A stretch of DNA of 64,000 bases, taken from positions 124,055-188,054 of the forward strand of contig NZ_JYCN01000021.1 of the NCBI RefSeq assembly GCF_000876655.1. The letters run 5' to 3'. Positions 54,708 through 63,335 of this stretch are shown here, one piece after another (positions within the stretch are counted from its first letter, which is position 1; the number at the start of each line of letters is the position of its first letter). Position numbers and translations under genes: made by a program. Under the pieces are notes generated by a model. That model was given only the letters and a program-made list of their open reading frames with translations, ran no database searches and had not been told where the DNA came from. The DNA comes from Arthrobacter sp. SPG23 (GTDB taxonomy: Bacteria > Actinomycetota > Actinomycetes > Actinomycetales > Micrococcaceae).

Positions 54708-56719
54708 TTCGATTCTTCCCTGCCGGTAGCTGGCTTCAGTCCCCGCGAGCCGGCCGACGGGCCTGCCGGCTCCTCCGGACCCGGCCGATCTGACTCTGTT
54801 GGACCGGCCGGCCCTGCGCCCGTGTCGACGCCGACCGTGTCAACGCCTGCGTCCTCCGGCGATGCAGTGCTTCCCAGGAGCAGCATGGTGCCCTCCCCCG
54901 ATCCGCCGGGCAATTCGACGTCGGCAGGTTCCAGCTGGAGCGGCGATTTGGCGATGGCCTCGCCCTGCCTGAGCGGAAGCGTCAGCCTGAAGTTTGACCC
55001 TGTTCCCTTGCTGCCCCAGGCCTGAAGCCAACCGTTGTGGAGCTTCGTATCCTCCGCGGCAATGGACAGGCCCAGCCCGCTGCCGCCCGTGGTGCGTGCC
55101 CGGGCGGGGTCCGCCCGCCAGAAACGGTCGAAGACCCGTGCCGCCTCGGACTGCGTCATGCCGATGCCGTGGTCGCGGACAGCGACGGCAACGGCGGTCT
55201 CGTTCGCAGCCACGGAAATATTGACCGGTTTGCCTTCGCTGTGTTCCAGCGCGTTAAGCACGAGGTTGCGGAGAATCCGCTCGATCCGCCGGTCGTCCAT
55301 CTCCACCACGATGCTCTCATCCCGGGAATTGATGGTGACCTGCGAACCGTATTCCGCCGCGACGGGCGCTGCGTCTTCGACGACCTTCGCCAGGAGCTGC
55401 AGGATATCGGTGGGTTCGGCGTCGAGCATGGCCACGCCGGCGTCGAAGCGGGAGATCTCCAGGAGGTCGGCCAGGAGGGACTGGAAGCGCTCCACCTGGT
55501 TGTAGAGCAGCTCGGCGGAACGCTTGTTGATGGGATCGAATTCATGCCGTGCGTCGTACAGTACTTCGGCGGCCATCCGCACCGTGGTGAGGGGCGTGCG
55601 GAGTTCGTGGGACACGTCGGAGACAAAGCGCTGCTGCATCTGGGACAGCGTTGCCAGCTGGGTGATCTGTTCCTGGAGGCTGGCAGCCATGTGGTTGAAC
55701 GATGCGCCCAGCCGTGCCACCTCGTCCTCGCCCTTGACCACCATCCGCTCCTGCAGCTGCCCTGCCGCCAGTTTTTCCGAGACCACCGCGGCATGGCTGA
55801 CCGGGCTGACCACGTTCCGGGTCACGTACCAGGCGATGGCACCGATGATCAGAACCAGTACCGCCCCGCCGGCGAGCAGGACATTCTGAATCTCGTCCAG
55901 GGTTTTCTGCGCGGTGTTCAGGTCGTAGATGAGGTACAGCTCGTACACAGTCCCGTTGAAGGTGACCTTGTTGCCGACGGCGATGCCCGGCCGGTCTTCG
56001 GTACCCACCGGGAACTCCGTGGATGCCCAGTACTGGTCCTTGCCGGACTCCTGAACTGCCTTCCGCAACTCGGGCGGAATGACACTGACCGTGAGCTGGT
56101 CCGAGGCCCGCGATTCCACCCAGCGGTTGCGTGGCTTCGTCTGTTCCGGCATCGCCTCAAACACATATCGCCGCTGGATGACCGATCCGCGCCCTTCAAC
56201 GGCATTCAGGGTGTCGTACACCAGCGTTATCACGCTGGACTGGTCGGTGACCTGGGCGCCGTCAAAAGTGTCCTGGACCTGCTTGACGTTGTAAAGCGTC
56301 TCCGACTCGGCCTGGGTCAGCCGTTCCTGGAAGAGGTTGTTGGCGATCTGGTTGGACAGGTAGGCACCCACCACGGCAAACGAGCCGATCGAGAGCAGCA
56401 GGGTGGTGAGGACTGTGCGGAACTGCAGGGACCGGCGCCAGCGACGGTGCAGGGCCCGCAGCAGGAACCGGACACCGGGCAGCAGGCGGACCAGTCCGGT
56501 CCGGACAAGCCGCGCAACCCGAAGCCCCACGATCCGGGCCCGGCGAAGCCAAATACGGGTTCGGAACGGCAAGCCCGAAAGCACGCCGGCCATGGCGTCC
56601 GTATGCTCCGGAGCGCTGTGGCCGTGGGCGTGTTCCGTTTTGTGGGGGCGGGCTACCTCCGGCTCATTGCCGGTTTCGCCGCTGGACGGTTCAGGAACCT
56701 GCTTTGTAGCCGACACCAC
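54704..56719 (-). CDS. mtrB: Sensor histidine kinase MtrB
   Basis: A 671-residue membrane kinase: TM1 at about 102-122, a periplasmic sensor domain, TM2 at about 285-307, HAMP ([20 protein letters not shown]), HisKA with [12 protein letters not shown], and HATPase_c ([24 protein letters not shown]). It controls MtrA and cell-wall and division genes. The reading frame overlaps mtrA by 29 bases with the GTG at 56719 or 56716, neither preceded by a Shine-Dalgarno. A start at ATG 56593 would remove the N-terminal Pro/His-rich part. The Pro/Thr-rich C-terminal tail after residue about 605 is unusual but in frame. Confidence 0.96.
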   Translation of the reverse strand: MVSATKQVPEPSSGETGNEPEVARPHKTEHAHGHSAPEHTDAMAGVLSGLPFRTRIWLRRARIVGLRVARLVRTGLVRLLPGVRFLLRALHRRWRRSLQFRTVLTTLLLSIGSFAVVGAYLSNQIANNLFQERLTQAESETLYNVKQVQDTFDGAQVTDQSSVITLVYDTLNAVEGRGSVIQRRYVFEAMPEQTKPRNRWVESRASDQLTVSVIPPELRKAVQESGKDQYWASTEFPVGTEDRPGIAVGNKVTFNGTVYELYLIYDLNTAQKTLDEIQNVLLAGGAVLVLIIGAIAWYVTRNVVSPVSHAAVVSEKLAAGQLQERMVVKGEDEVARLGASFNHMAASLQEQITQLATLSQMQQRFVSDVSHELRTPLTTVRMAAEVLYDARHEFDPINKRSAELLYNQVERFQSLLADLLEISRFDAGVAMLDAEPTDILQLLAKVVEDAAPVAAEYGSQVTINSRDESIVVEMDDRRIERILRNLVLNALEHSEGKPVNISVAANETAVAVAVRDHGIGMTQSEAARVFDRFWRADPARARTTGGSGLGLSIAAEDTKLHNGWLQAWGSKGTGSNFRLTLPLRQGEAIAKSPLQLEPADVELPGGSGEGTMLLLGSTASPEDAGVDTVGVDTGAGPAGPTESDRPGPEEPAGPSAGSRGLKPATGREESK

Positions 56720-57365
56720 GGACCGTCAAAACTACTTCGGGGGCTTCGGGGTCCCGCTCGATCTTCGACCTCAGCCGCTGAACGTGGACGTTCACGAGCC
56801 GCGTGTCTGCGGCATGCCGGTATCCCCAGACCTGCTCCAGAAGCAGCTCACGGGTGAAGACCTGCCACGGCTTGCGCGCAAGGGCAACAAGCAAGTCGAA
56901 TTCGAGGGGCGTCAGCGAGATCCGCTCGTCATTCCGGCTCACCAGATGGCCGGCCACGTCGATGGTGATGTCGGCAATGCGCAGTGTTTCAGGTGCTTTT
57001 TGGTCCCCGGGCCGGAGCCTGGCCCTGACGCGGGCCACCAGTTCCGCCGGTTTGAACGGTTTCGGCACGTAGTCGTCAGCGCCCGATTCCAGACCGCGGA
57101 CAACGTCCGAGGTATCCGACTTGGCGGTCAGCATGACGATGGGTGAATCAGACTCGGCGCGGATCTGCCGGCACACTTCAATGCCGTCCGCACCAGGGAG
57201 CATGAGGTCAAGCAGCACAAGATCCGGTTTTGAGGAACGGAAGACTTCCAGCGCCTGCCCGCCATCCGCGCAAAAGACCGGCTCGAAGCCGTCGTTGCGC
57301 AAGACAATCCCGATCATCTCGGCCAGCGCCTCATCATCGTCCACTACCAGAATGCGTGCCTTCAT
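56691..57365 (-). CDS. mtrA: Response regulator MtrA
   Basis: A 224-residue OmpR-type regulator: receiver domain with the acidic DDDE cluster near the start and phospho-acceptor Asp53 (LVLLDLMLPGADG), then a winged helix (RLVNVHVQRLRSKIERDPEAP). The Mycobacterium homologue is essential and regulates cell-wall hydrolases and replication. The start codon follows an AT-rich stretch (TATATAAC) with only a poor AGGCGA, so the start of translation is probably leaderless or nearly so. First gene of the mtrAB-lpqB unit. Confidence 0.97.
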   Translation of the reverse strand: MKARILVVDDDEALAEMIGIVLRNDGFEPVFCADGGQALEVFRSSKPDLVLLDLMLPGADGIEVCRQIRAESDSPIVMLTAKSDTSDVVRGLESGADDYVPKPFKPAELVARVRARLRPGDQKAPETLRIADITIDVAGHLVSRNDERISLTPLEFDLLVALARKPWQVFTRELLLEQVWGYRHAADTRLVNVHVQRLRSKIERDPEAPEVVLTVRGVGYKAGS

Positions 57366-57622
57366 AGTTATATATTCGCCTATTGAATGGGCTTTGTCCC
57401 GTTGAGGGCCCACACGGCATGGCGCGGGCACCGCCGGACGGGACGTGGTCCGGGAAGCGGATCGGCGCCACAACGGGAAGAATCAGCCCGAAGCTATGAG
57501 GCATGCAGGCAAAACTATAGGCTGGGAGCGGGCCGGACGGTGCAGCACACCTCAGGCACGGAGCGCCCGGCTGAAGTCCTGGCCGGTCGGCTCGCGGACA
57601 GCGTCTTTTGGGGAGGAACAGG

Positions 57623-59031
57623 TTGTCAGAGCAGGATCCGAACGCGCAGTCCCGGGAGGGCCAGGCGCAGCCGGCGCAACCACACCCTTGGGACGCGCCT
57701 CCGCAGTGGAATGCGCCGCCGCCGGCCTACGGCGGACAGCCACAGTGGAATGCGCCGCCGCCGGGCTACGGCGGACAGCCACAGTGGAATGCGCCGCCGC
57801 CGGCCTACGGCGGACAGCCACAGTGGAGCACGCCCAACCCCGGACCACAGCCGGGGTACTCCCAGCCGGCATATGTTGCCCCGCCAAAGCCGGGCATTGT
57901 GCCTCTTCGGCCGCTGCTGTTCGGGGAAATCCTCGACGGCGCGTTCCAGACCATCAGGCGGAACGCGGCGGCGATGCTGGGGGCGGCACTGCTGGCACAG
58001 ACCCTCGCCACCGTCGTCGGGGAGGTCGCCGCGGCCGAGACCGAATCGGGGGGAGAGTCGATCGGCCTGTGGCTGACAGGCATGGCTCCCCCCGAAGTGG
58101 CCAACCTTGGCGGAGGCCTCCTCATCGGCGCTGCCATCCTGGGACTGGTCTCGTTCTTTATCTCCGTTGTACTTCAGGGTGTGATGGTAGTTCCGGTGGC
58201 CCGTTCGGTCCTCAACCAGCGCACCGGCTTCAAGAAGATGTGGACGTTGTCACGGTCCAGGATCGGCGCGCTGCTCGCGCTGGGCGGCCTGCAGATCCTG
58301 GCCGGCGTGGCACTGGGCGTCGTGCTGCTGGGCGGGGCCTTCCTGCTGGCAACAGCCATGGGCGGAATGTCTGCGCTGATAATCGTCCCCCTGTTCCTCG
58401 GCAGCATGGTGGCCGTATTGCTGATCTCCATCCGGCTACTCTTGACCCCGGCAGCGATCGTGGTCGAGGAACAAGGCGTTCTTGACGGCCTGCGAAGGTC
58501 CTGGCAGCTCACCCGGCACAACTGGTGGCGGATCTTCGGCATCGTACTGGTCATTTCCCTCCTGATCGGCATCATCAGCCAGATTGTCCTGGTCCCCATC
58601 AGCCTTGCTTCCGGCGGCTTCTCCTCCGTCATCGCACCCCACGGCGGCGACGACGCGCAGCGCGCCCTGTCCGCGGGCCTCGGCATCGCGACGATCATTG
58701 TCACGGCCGTTATCGGTGCCGTCGGCTACGCGTTCCAAACCTCAGTGATGGGCCTTTTGTACATGGACCTCCGGATGCGCAAGGAAGGCCTGGACCTCGC
58801 GCTTCAGCGGCAGCTCGAGTCAGGAAACGACGACGACGGGGTTCCGGGGCGCGGCGTCGCACCGGAGGCTCACCCGGCGGGGCGCCCTCCCGACGGCGGC
58901 TGGGCTCAGTCCCCCTACGGCCCCCACCGGGCTACAACCCGCCACCGCCTTACGGCGCACCGCCAACCTACGGCCCCCCACCGGGCTACAACCCGCCACC
59001 CGGCTACAACCCGCCACCGGGTGCCGGATGA
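57623..59031 (+). CDS. Multi-pass membrane protein (GPDPase-membrane-domain-like), frameshifted in the C-terminal tail
   Basis: TTG 57623 follows GGGAGG, giving MSEQDPNAQS. A Pro/Gln/Tyr-rich N-terminus with three 13-residue repeats leads into a membrane domain (LFGEILDGAFQTIRRN, then about six helices to YMDLRMRKEGLDLAL). This resembles the membrane domain annotated with glycerophosphoryl diester phosphodiesterases, without an enzyme domain. The C-terminal tail should read GYNPPP repeats but the frame breaks at a C run (58921-58925, five C; the repeat copy at 58974-58979 has six). Restoring one C gives a stop at 59031 overlapping the next ATG. Unrestored, the frame runs as nonsense-like Arg/His/Thr sequence to 59206. 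Confidence 0.75.
57704..57820 (+). repeat. Three 39-bp tandem repeats inside the membrane-protein gene
   Basis: Units at 57704-57742, 57743-57781 and 57782-57820 differ by one base and each encodes QWNAPPPxYGGQP. A partial fourth unit follows. Being in-frame, copy number may vary without breaking the gene. Confidence 0.85.
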
Positions 59032-59765
59032 GCGGGCCTGGCATTGTCGAGGCGGCCTCGCACGCGCTGTCCGCAGCCGGCGCGGCCATGCATTCGGCAT
59101 TCGGCCGCGCGCGGGCCGAGGCTCCCGTGGAGCCGGACAGGCAGGAGGCCAGCCGATGGGCCGTCGAGGAGCTCTCAAAGCCTGTTTACCGGGATGCGCA
59201 GCCTGACTGGCTAACAGACCTCTGGCGTCAGTTCGCTGAATGGTTGCGATCCCTTGGCAGCGGGGACCCCGCAATGGACAGCGGGCTCGCGGTACCCGCC
59301 ATCGGAGTGACGATCCTGGTCCTCATCGCTGTGGCCATCCTCCTCGCGCGCCCACGGCTGAACGCCCGCCGCCGGCGCGCGGACGGTGACGATGTCGACG
59401 CCGACCCTTCCGTCAGCCCGGCCGAATACCGGCGGCTTGCGGGAGCCGCTGCAGCGCGCTCCGAGTGGCGCACCGCCGTCGTCGAACAGTTCCGTGCCAT
59501 CGTCCGGGCCGCGGAGGACCGCGCCATTATCGACCCATTGCCGGGCCGGACGGCGGATGAGGTCGCCGGCCAGCTTGCCGGCGCCTTCAGCGGCCATGCC
59601 CCTGAGCTGCGGCGCGCCGCCCGCGTCTTCGACGGAATCAGGTACGGCAGCGCTGACGCCACAGCCAGGGACCACGCAGGCGTGGTGGCGTTGGACCAGC
59701 TTCTGGAAACTGCCAAACCCGACTATGGCCGGCCCGCCGCAGACAATCTGGCGCTGCCGCGATGA
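59028..59765 (+). CDS. DUF4129-domain membrane protein
   Basis: A 245-residue protein with one membrane helix at about 86-107 (AVPAIGVTILVLIAVAILLA) and a C-terminal cytoplasmic DUF4129 domain (about 130-235): SPAEYRRLAGAAAARSEWRTAVVEQFRAIVRAAEDRAIID, PGRTADEVAGQL and ARVFDGIRYGSADATA. The ATG overlaps the preceding stop (after frame repair) and its own stop overlaps the next gene, both ATGA. DUF4129 proteins accompany transglutaminase-like, DUF58 and MoxR genes. Role unknown. Confidence 0.85.
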   Translation: MSGPGIVEAASHALSAAGAAMHSAFGRARAEAPVEPDRQEASRWAVEELSKPVYRDAQPDWLTDLWRQFAEWLRSLGSGDPAMDSGLAVPAIGVTILVLIAVAILLARPRLNARRRRADGDDVDADPSVSPAEYRRLAGAAAARSEWRTAVVEQFRAIVRAAEDRAIIDPLPGRTADEVAGQLAGAFSGHAPELRRAARVFDGIRYGSADATARDHAGVVALDQLLETAKPDYGRPAADNLALPR

Positions 59766-60985
59766 CGCCCGTCCTGGAGACGGACCGGCCCGCATCCGCC
59801 GCTCCTGGAGCCGGCAGCGGCCGCCGCACCCTCATGGCTTGGATCCGCCACCACCGTACCTGGACCCTTCTTATCCTGGTGTTTTCCCTTGGAGTGGGGC
59901 TAACTATCCTCGCCCAGCAATCGCCCCGCAGCGACGGCCTTGCCCTGTCTGCGCGCAACCCTGCTCCCGACGGAGCCAGGGCAGCAGCCCAAATACTGTC
60001 CAGCCGTGGCGTCGACGTCCGCCAGACCGACAACTTCGAAGCAACGATGTCCGCGCTGGACAGCGCGTCGCAGGCGTCGCAAGCCGGCAGCGGCTCCGGG
60101 CCCACATTGCTCCTGTACGACCGAAACGGCTACCTCGACGCCGTGCAGCTGCAGGCGTTGCAGCGGACGGCAGACCGGATGGTGGTGATTACTCCCCGCC
60201 TGAACACGCTCAGCGCCCTCGACGGCGGCATCCGTCCCGCCGGCGTCGTGCCGGCGGGTATGCCGACCCTGGACCCGGGCTGTGAGCTGGATGATCCCGC
60301 CGCCGCCGGCGCGGTTACGGCGGACTCCGCATACCTCTATAAGGCCAATCATGTCTGCTACGAGCCCGTGGAAGGCCTGGGCGGCCTGTATGCCAGCAGC
60401 GACGACGGCCGGCTGGCGGTGCTCGGCAGCACCCAAATCATCAGCAACCGCCTGCTCGATGAACACGGCAACGCCGCTTTGACGCTCAGGACGCTGGGTG
60501 CCTCGGACACATTGGTCTGGTACCTGCCCGGCCTGGCGGACGTCACAACAGCGGACAAGCCGAAGACACTGGATGAACTCGCCCCGCCGTGGGTTGCCTT
60601 CCTTGGCCCGTGGCTTGCCCTGGTGGCATTGCTGGCCATGGCCTGGCGGGGAAGGCGGCTGGGGCCCCTGGTCTTCGAACCGCTGCCCGTGGTGGTCAAG
60701 GCAGTGGAAACGGCCGAAGGCCGGGCCCGGCTCTACCATGACGCCCACGCCGTGGACCGGGCGGCCGACAATCTCAGGGCCGGTGCCCTGGTCCGGCTCG
60801 CCCGGGTCCTCCGGCTGGGACCGGACGCCGGGTCAGCGGCAGTTGTCGACGCCGTCGCCCGTCATCTGGGGCGCACTCCCGAAGACACGGCCGGCATCCT
60901 TGAGGCCCGTCCCCGGACGGAGACCGCGCTGGTCCACTGGGCCCAGGAACTTGAATCACTAGAGGAAGAGGTAACTGCCCGATGA
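59762..60985 (+). CDS. DUF4350-domain membrane protein
   Basis: A 407-residue protein with a first helix at about 33-53 (TWTLLILVFSLGVGLTILA), a GATase-like DUF4350 domain (about 60-250: RAAAQILSSRGVDVRQTDNFE, LLLYDRNGYLD), a second helix near 280-300 and a cytoplasmic C-terminus. It overlaps DUF4129 and MoxR genes by ATGA on both sides. Probably a component of the MoxR-DUF58 membrane assembly. Confidence 0.85.
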   Translation: MTPVLETDRPASAAPGAGSGRRTLMAWIRHHRTWTLLILVFSLGVGLTILAQQSPRSDGLALSARNPAPDGARAAAQILSSRGVDVRQTDNFEATMSALDSASQASQAGSGSGPTLLLYDRNGYLDAVQLQALQRTADRMVVITPRLNTLSALDGGIRPAGVVPAGMPTLDPGCELDDPAAAGAVTADSAYLYKANHVCYEPVEGLGGLYASSDDGRLAVLGSTQIISNRLLDEHGNAALTLRTLGASDTLVWYLPGLADVTTADKPKTLDELAPPWVAFLGPWLALVALLAMAWRGRRLGPLVFEPLPVVVKAVETAEGRARLYHDAHAVDRAADNLRAGALVRLARVLRLGPDAGSAAVVDAVARHLGRTPEDTAGILEARPRTETALVHWAQELESLEEEVTAR

Positions 60986-62010
60986 GTGAGCAGACCAACA
61001 GTTTCACGCACGGCGCCCCCGGCGGGCCCGCCCTGGCAACCGCCGGGGCCGGGCCCGGCACCGATCCCGTCCGCCAGGCCCTGCTCGACGTGCGGCACGA
61101 GGTGGCCAAAGCTGTGGTCGGCCAGGACGCCACCGTCACGGGGCTGCTCATCGCATTACTGTGCCGCGGGCATGTCCTGCTGGAAGGAGTTCCGGGGGTG
61201 GCCAAGACCCTGCTGGTCCGCACGCTTTCCGCAGCCCTGAGCCTGGACACCAAGCGCGTGCAGTTCACTCCCGACCTGATGCCCGGTGATATTACCGGCT
61301 CTCTGGTCTTCGACTCCCGGACCTCTGAGTTCAGCTTCCGTGAGGGCCCCGTCTTCACCAACATCCTCCTGGCCGACGAGATCAACAGGACGCCGCCGAA
61401 GACGCAGGCCTCCCTGTTGGAGGCCATGGAGGAACGCCAGGTGTCGGCGGACGGCACCACACGGCCGCTTCCGGTTCCGTTCATCGTGGCGGCCACGCAG
61501 AACCCCGTGGAGTACGAGGGCACCTATCCCCTGCCTGAGGCCCAGCTGGACCGTTTCCTCCTGAAGCTTGCCATGCCGTTGCCGGGGCGGGCCGACGAGA
61601 TCGAGGTCATCCGCAGGCATGCGGCCGGCTTCGACTCCAGGAACCTGGCGGCTGCCGGCGTGCGCGCGGTGGCGGGTGTGGCCGAACTGGAACAGGCACG
61701 CCAGGCAGTGGGTGCCGTGGAGGTGGCCCCTGAGGTTGCCGCCTACATCGTCGATATCGCCAGGGCCACCCGCGCCGCGCCGTCCTTCCAGCTCGGCGTG
61801 TCTCCGCGCGGCGCGACAGCCCTGCTGAGTGCCGCCCGCGCGTGGGCCTGGCTCTCCGGGCGGCAGTTCGTCACCCCGGACGACGTGAAGGCGCTGGCAC
61901 TCCCCTGCCTGCGCCACCGCGTGGCCCTGCAGCCGGAAGCGCAGATGGACGGCGTGCACGTTGACGGCGTCCTCAACAGCATCCTGGCTACCGTTCCCGT
62001 GCCCCGCTGA
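60982..62010 (+). CDS. MoxR-family AAA+ ATPase
   Basis: A 342-residue chaperone-like AAA+ ATPase: Walker A GVPGVAKT (69-76), Walker B LADEINRTPPKTQ with sensor/arginine positions, and the MoxR block ATQNPVEYEGTYPLPEAQLDRF. MoxR proteins act with von Willebrand/DUF58 partners on cofactor insertion or protein maturation. The start overlaps DUF4350 by ATGA. Five bases separate the stop from the DUF58 start. Confidence 0.95.
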   Translation: MSEQTNSFTHGAPGGPALATAGAGPGTDPVRQALLDVRHEVAKAVVGQDATVTGLLIALLCRGHVLLEGVPGVAKTLLVRTLSAALSLDTKRVQFTPDLMPGDITGSLVFDSRTSEFSFREGPVFTNILLADEINRTPPKTQASLLEAMEERQVSADGTTRPLPVPFIVAATQNPVEYEGTYPLPEAQLDRFLLKLAMPLPGRADEIEVIRRHAAGFDSRNLAAAGVRAVAGVAELEQARQAVGAVEVAPEVAAYIVDIARATRAAPSFQLGVSPRGATALLSAARAWAWLSGRQFVTPDDVKALALPCLRHRVALQPEAQMDGVHVDGVLNSILATVPVPR

Positions 62011-62014
62011 CGCC

Positions 62015-63307
62015 ATGGCCATCTCCGGACGGTTCGTCCTACTGGCGCTGGCCGGGCTGGTGCCGGTGATGCTGTTCCCCGGCTGGGGCACGGTGCTGCT
62101 GGTCTGCCTGGCCCTGATCGCTTTCCTGCTGCTGGATCTCGCCATGGCCGCGTCCCTCCGAAAGGTGACGCTGGACCGCACCCTGCCGGCAAACGTCACG
62201 CTCACAGGCAGCACCGAGTCCGTCCTGACTGTCGGGAACACGGGTTCGCGTCCGCTCCGGGTGTTGGTCCGGGATGCCTGGCAGCCGTCTGCCGGCGCGC
62301 AGAATCCCCGCCAGCAGGTGGACGTTCCGGCCGGCGAGCGGCGGCGCATGAAGGTCCTGCTGAAGCCTGCCCGGCGCGGCGACCTCGCGGCACCGCATGT
62401 GACCCTCCGCGCCTTTGGTCCGCTGCGGCTGGCCGCCCGGCAGCGGACACTGCCGTGTCCGGGCTCCGTCCGGGTGCTGCCGCCGTTCCACTCGCGACGC
62501 CACCTTCCCTCCAAGCTCCGTAAACTGCGCGAGCTGGACGGAAAGGCGGCGGTCCAGATCAGGGGTGCCGGCACCGAGTTCGATTCCCTCCGCGACTACG
62601 TCCGTGGTGACGACGTGCGCTCCATTGACTGGCGTGCCACGGCGCGGCGGTCCGCCGTCGTCGTCCGTACCTGGCGTCCCGAACGTGACCGGCGCGTGGT
62701 GATCATGCTCGATACCTCCCGTACCGCGGCTGCGAGGATCGACGACGAACCCCGCCTTGACACCGGCATCGAGGCGGCGCTGCTGCTGGCCGTGCTCGCC
62801 GAACGCGGCGGTGACCGCGTGGACTTCTTCGCCTTTGACCGGCGGACCAGGGGACGGGCCGGGTCCGCCTCGAAAGGGAACCTGTTGGGGCAGCTCGTGC
62901 AGGCCATGGCGCCCTTGGAACCCGAGCTCATCGAGCTGGACTGGAGCCAGATCCCCGGCCAGGTCCGGCAGATTTCCGCACACCGCTCACTGGTGGTGCT
63001 GCTGACCCCGCTGGACGGCGGCGCGCCGGAAGAAGGACTGCTGCCGATGGCCGCGCAGTTGGCGCAGCAGCACGTTGTGGTGGTTGCCTCCGTGCGGGAT
63101 CCCATGCTGGGCACGATGCGGAAGGAACGGACGACGGCGGCACAGGTGTTCCGCGCGGCAGCGGCCGAACGGGCTCTGCTGGAACGCGAAGCCGTGGCCA
63201 TCCAGCTGCGCCAGATGGGCGTGGAAGTGGTGGACGCCGAACCCCACCAGCTGCCGCCCGCACTCGCGGACGCCTACATCCGGCTCAAGGCGGCAGGAAG
63301 ACTATGA
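62015..63307 (+). CDS. DUF58-domain protein
   Basis: A 430-residue protein with two N-terminal helices (about 7-47) followed by a beta-rich region and the DUF58 core (FDSLRDYVRGDDVRSIDW, then RRVVIMLDTSRT and a vWA-like fold). ATG 62015 is five bases after the MoxR stop. DUF58 proteins are the usual MoxR partners. Its stop overlaps a tiny 11-codon frame (63304-63339) that ends at the next gene start. Confidence 0.9.
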   Translation: MAISGRFVLLALAGLVPVMLFPGWGTVLLVCLALIAFLLLDLAMAASLRKVTLDRTLPANVTLTGSTESVLTVGNTGSRPLRVLVRDAWQPSAGAQNPRQQVDVPAGERRRMKVLLKPARRGDLAAPHVTLRAFGPLRLAARQRTLPCPGSVRVLPPFHSRRHLPSKLRKLRELDGKAAVQIRGAGTEFDSLRDYVRGDDVRSIDWRATARRSAVVVRTWRPERDRRVVIMLDTSRTAAARIDDEPRLDTGIEAALLLAVLAERGGDRVDFFAFDRRTRGRAGSASKGNLLGQLVQAMAPLEPELIELDWSQIPGQVRQISAHRSLVVLLTPLDGGAPEEGLLPMAAQLAQQHVVVVASVRDPMLGTMRKERTTAAQVFRAAAAERALLEREAVAIQLRQMGVEVVDAEPHQLPPALADAYIRLKAAGRL

Positions 63308-63335
63308 CCCATGCGTCGAAAACCAGGAGGATACC

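Noticed and set aside
57704-57820. CRISPR-like repeats
   Set aside because: The units are in-frame coding, directly adjacent without spacers.
59032-59206. Extended C-terminus of the membrane protein in the unrepaired frame
   Set aside because: Overlaps the well-supported DUF4129 gene and looks like an out-of-frame reading of it.
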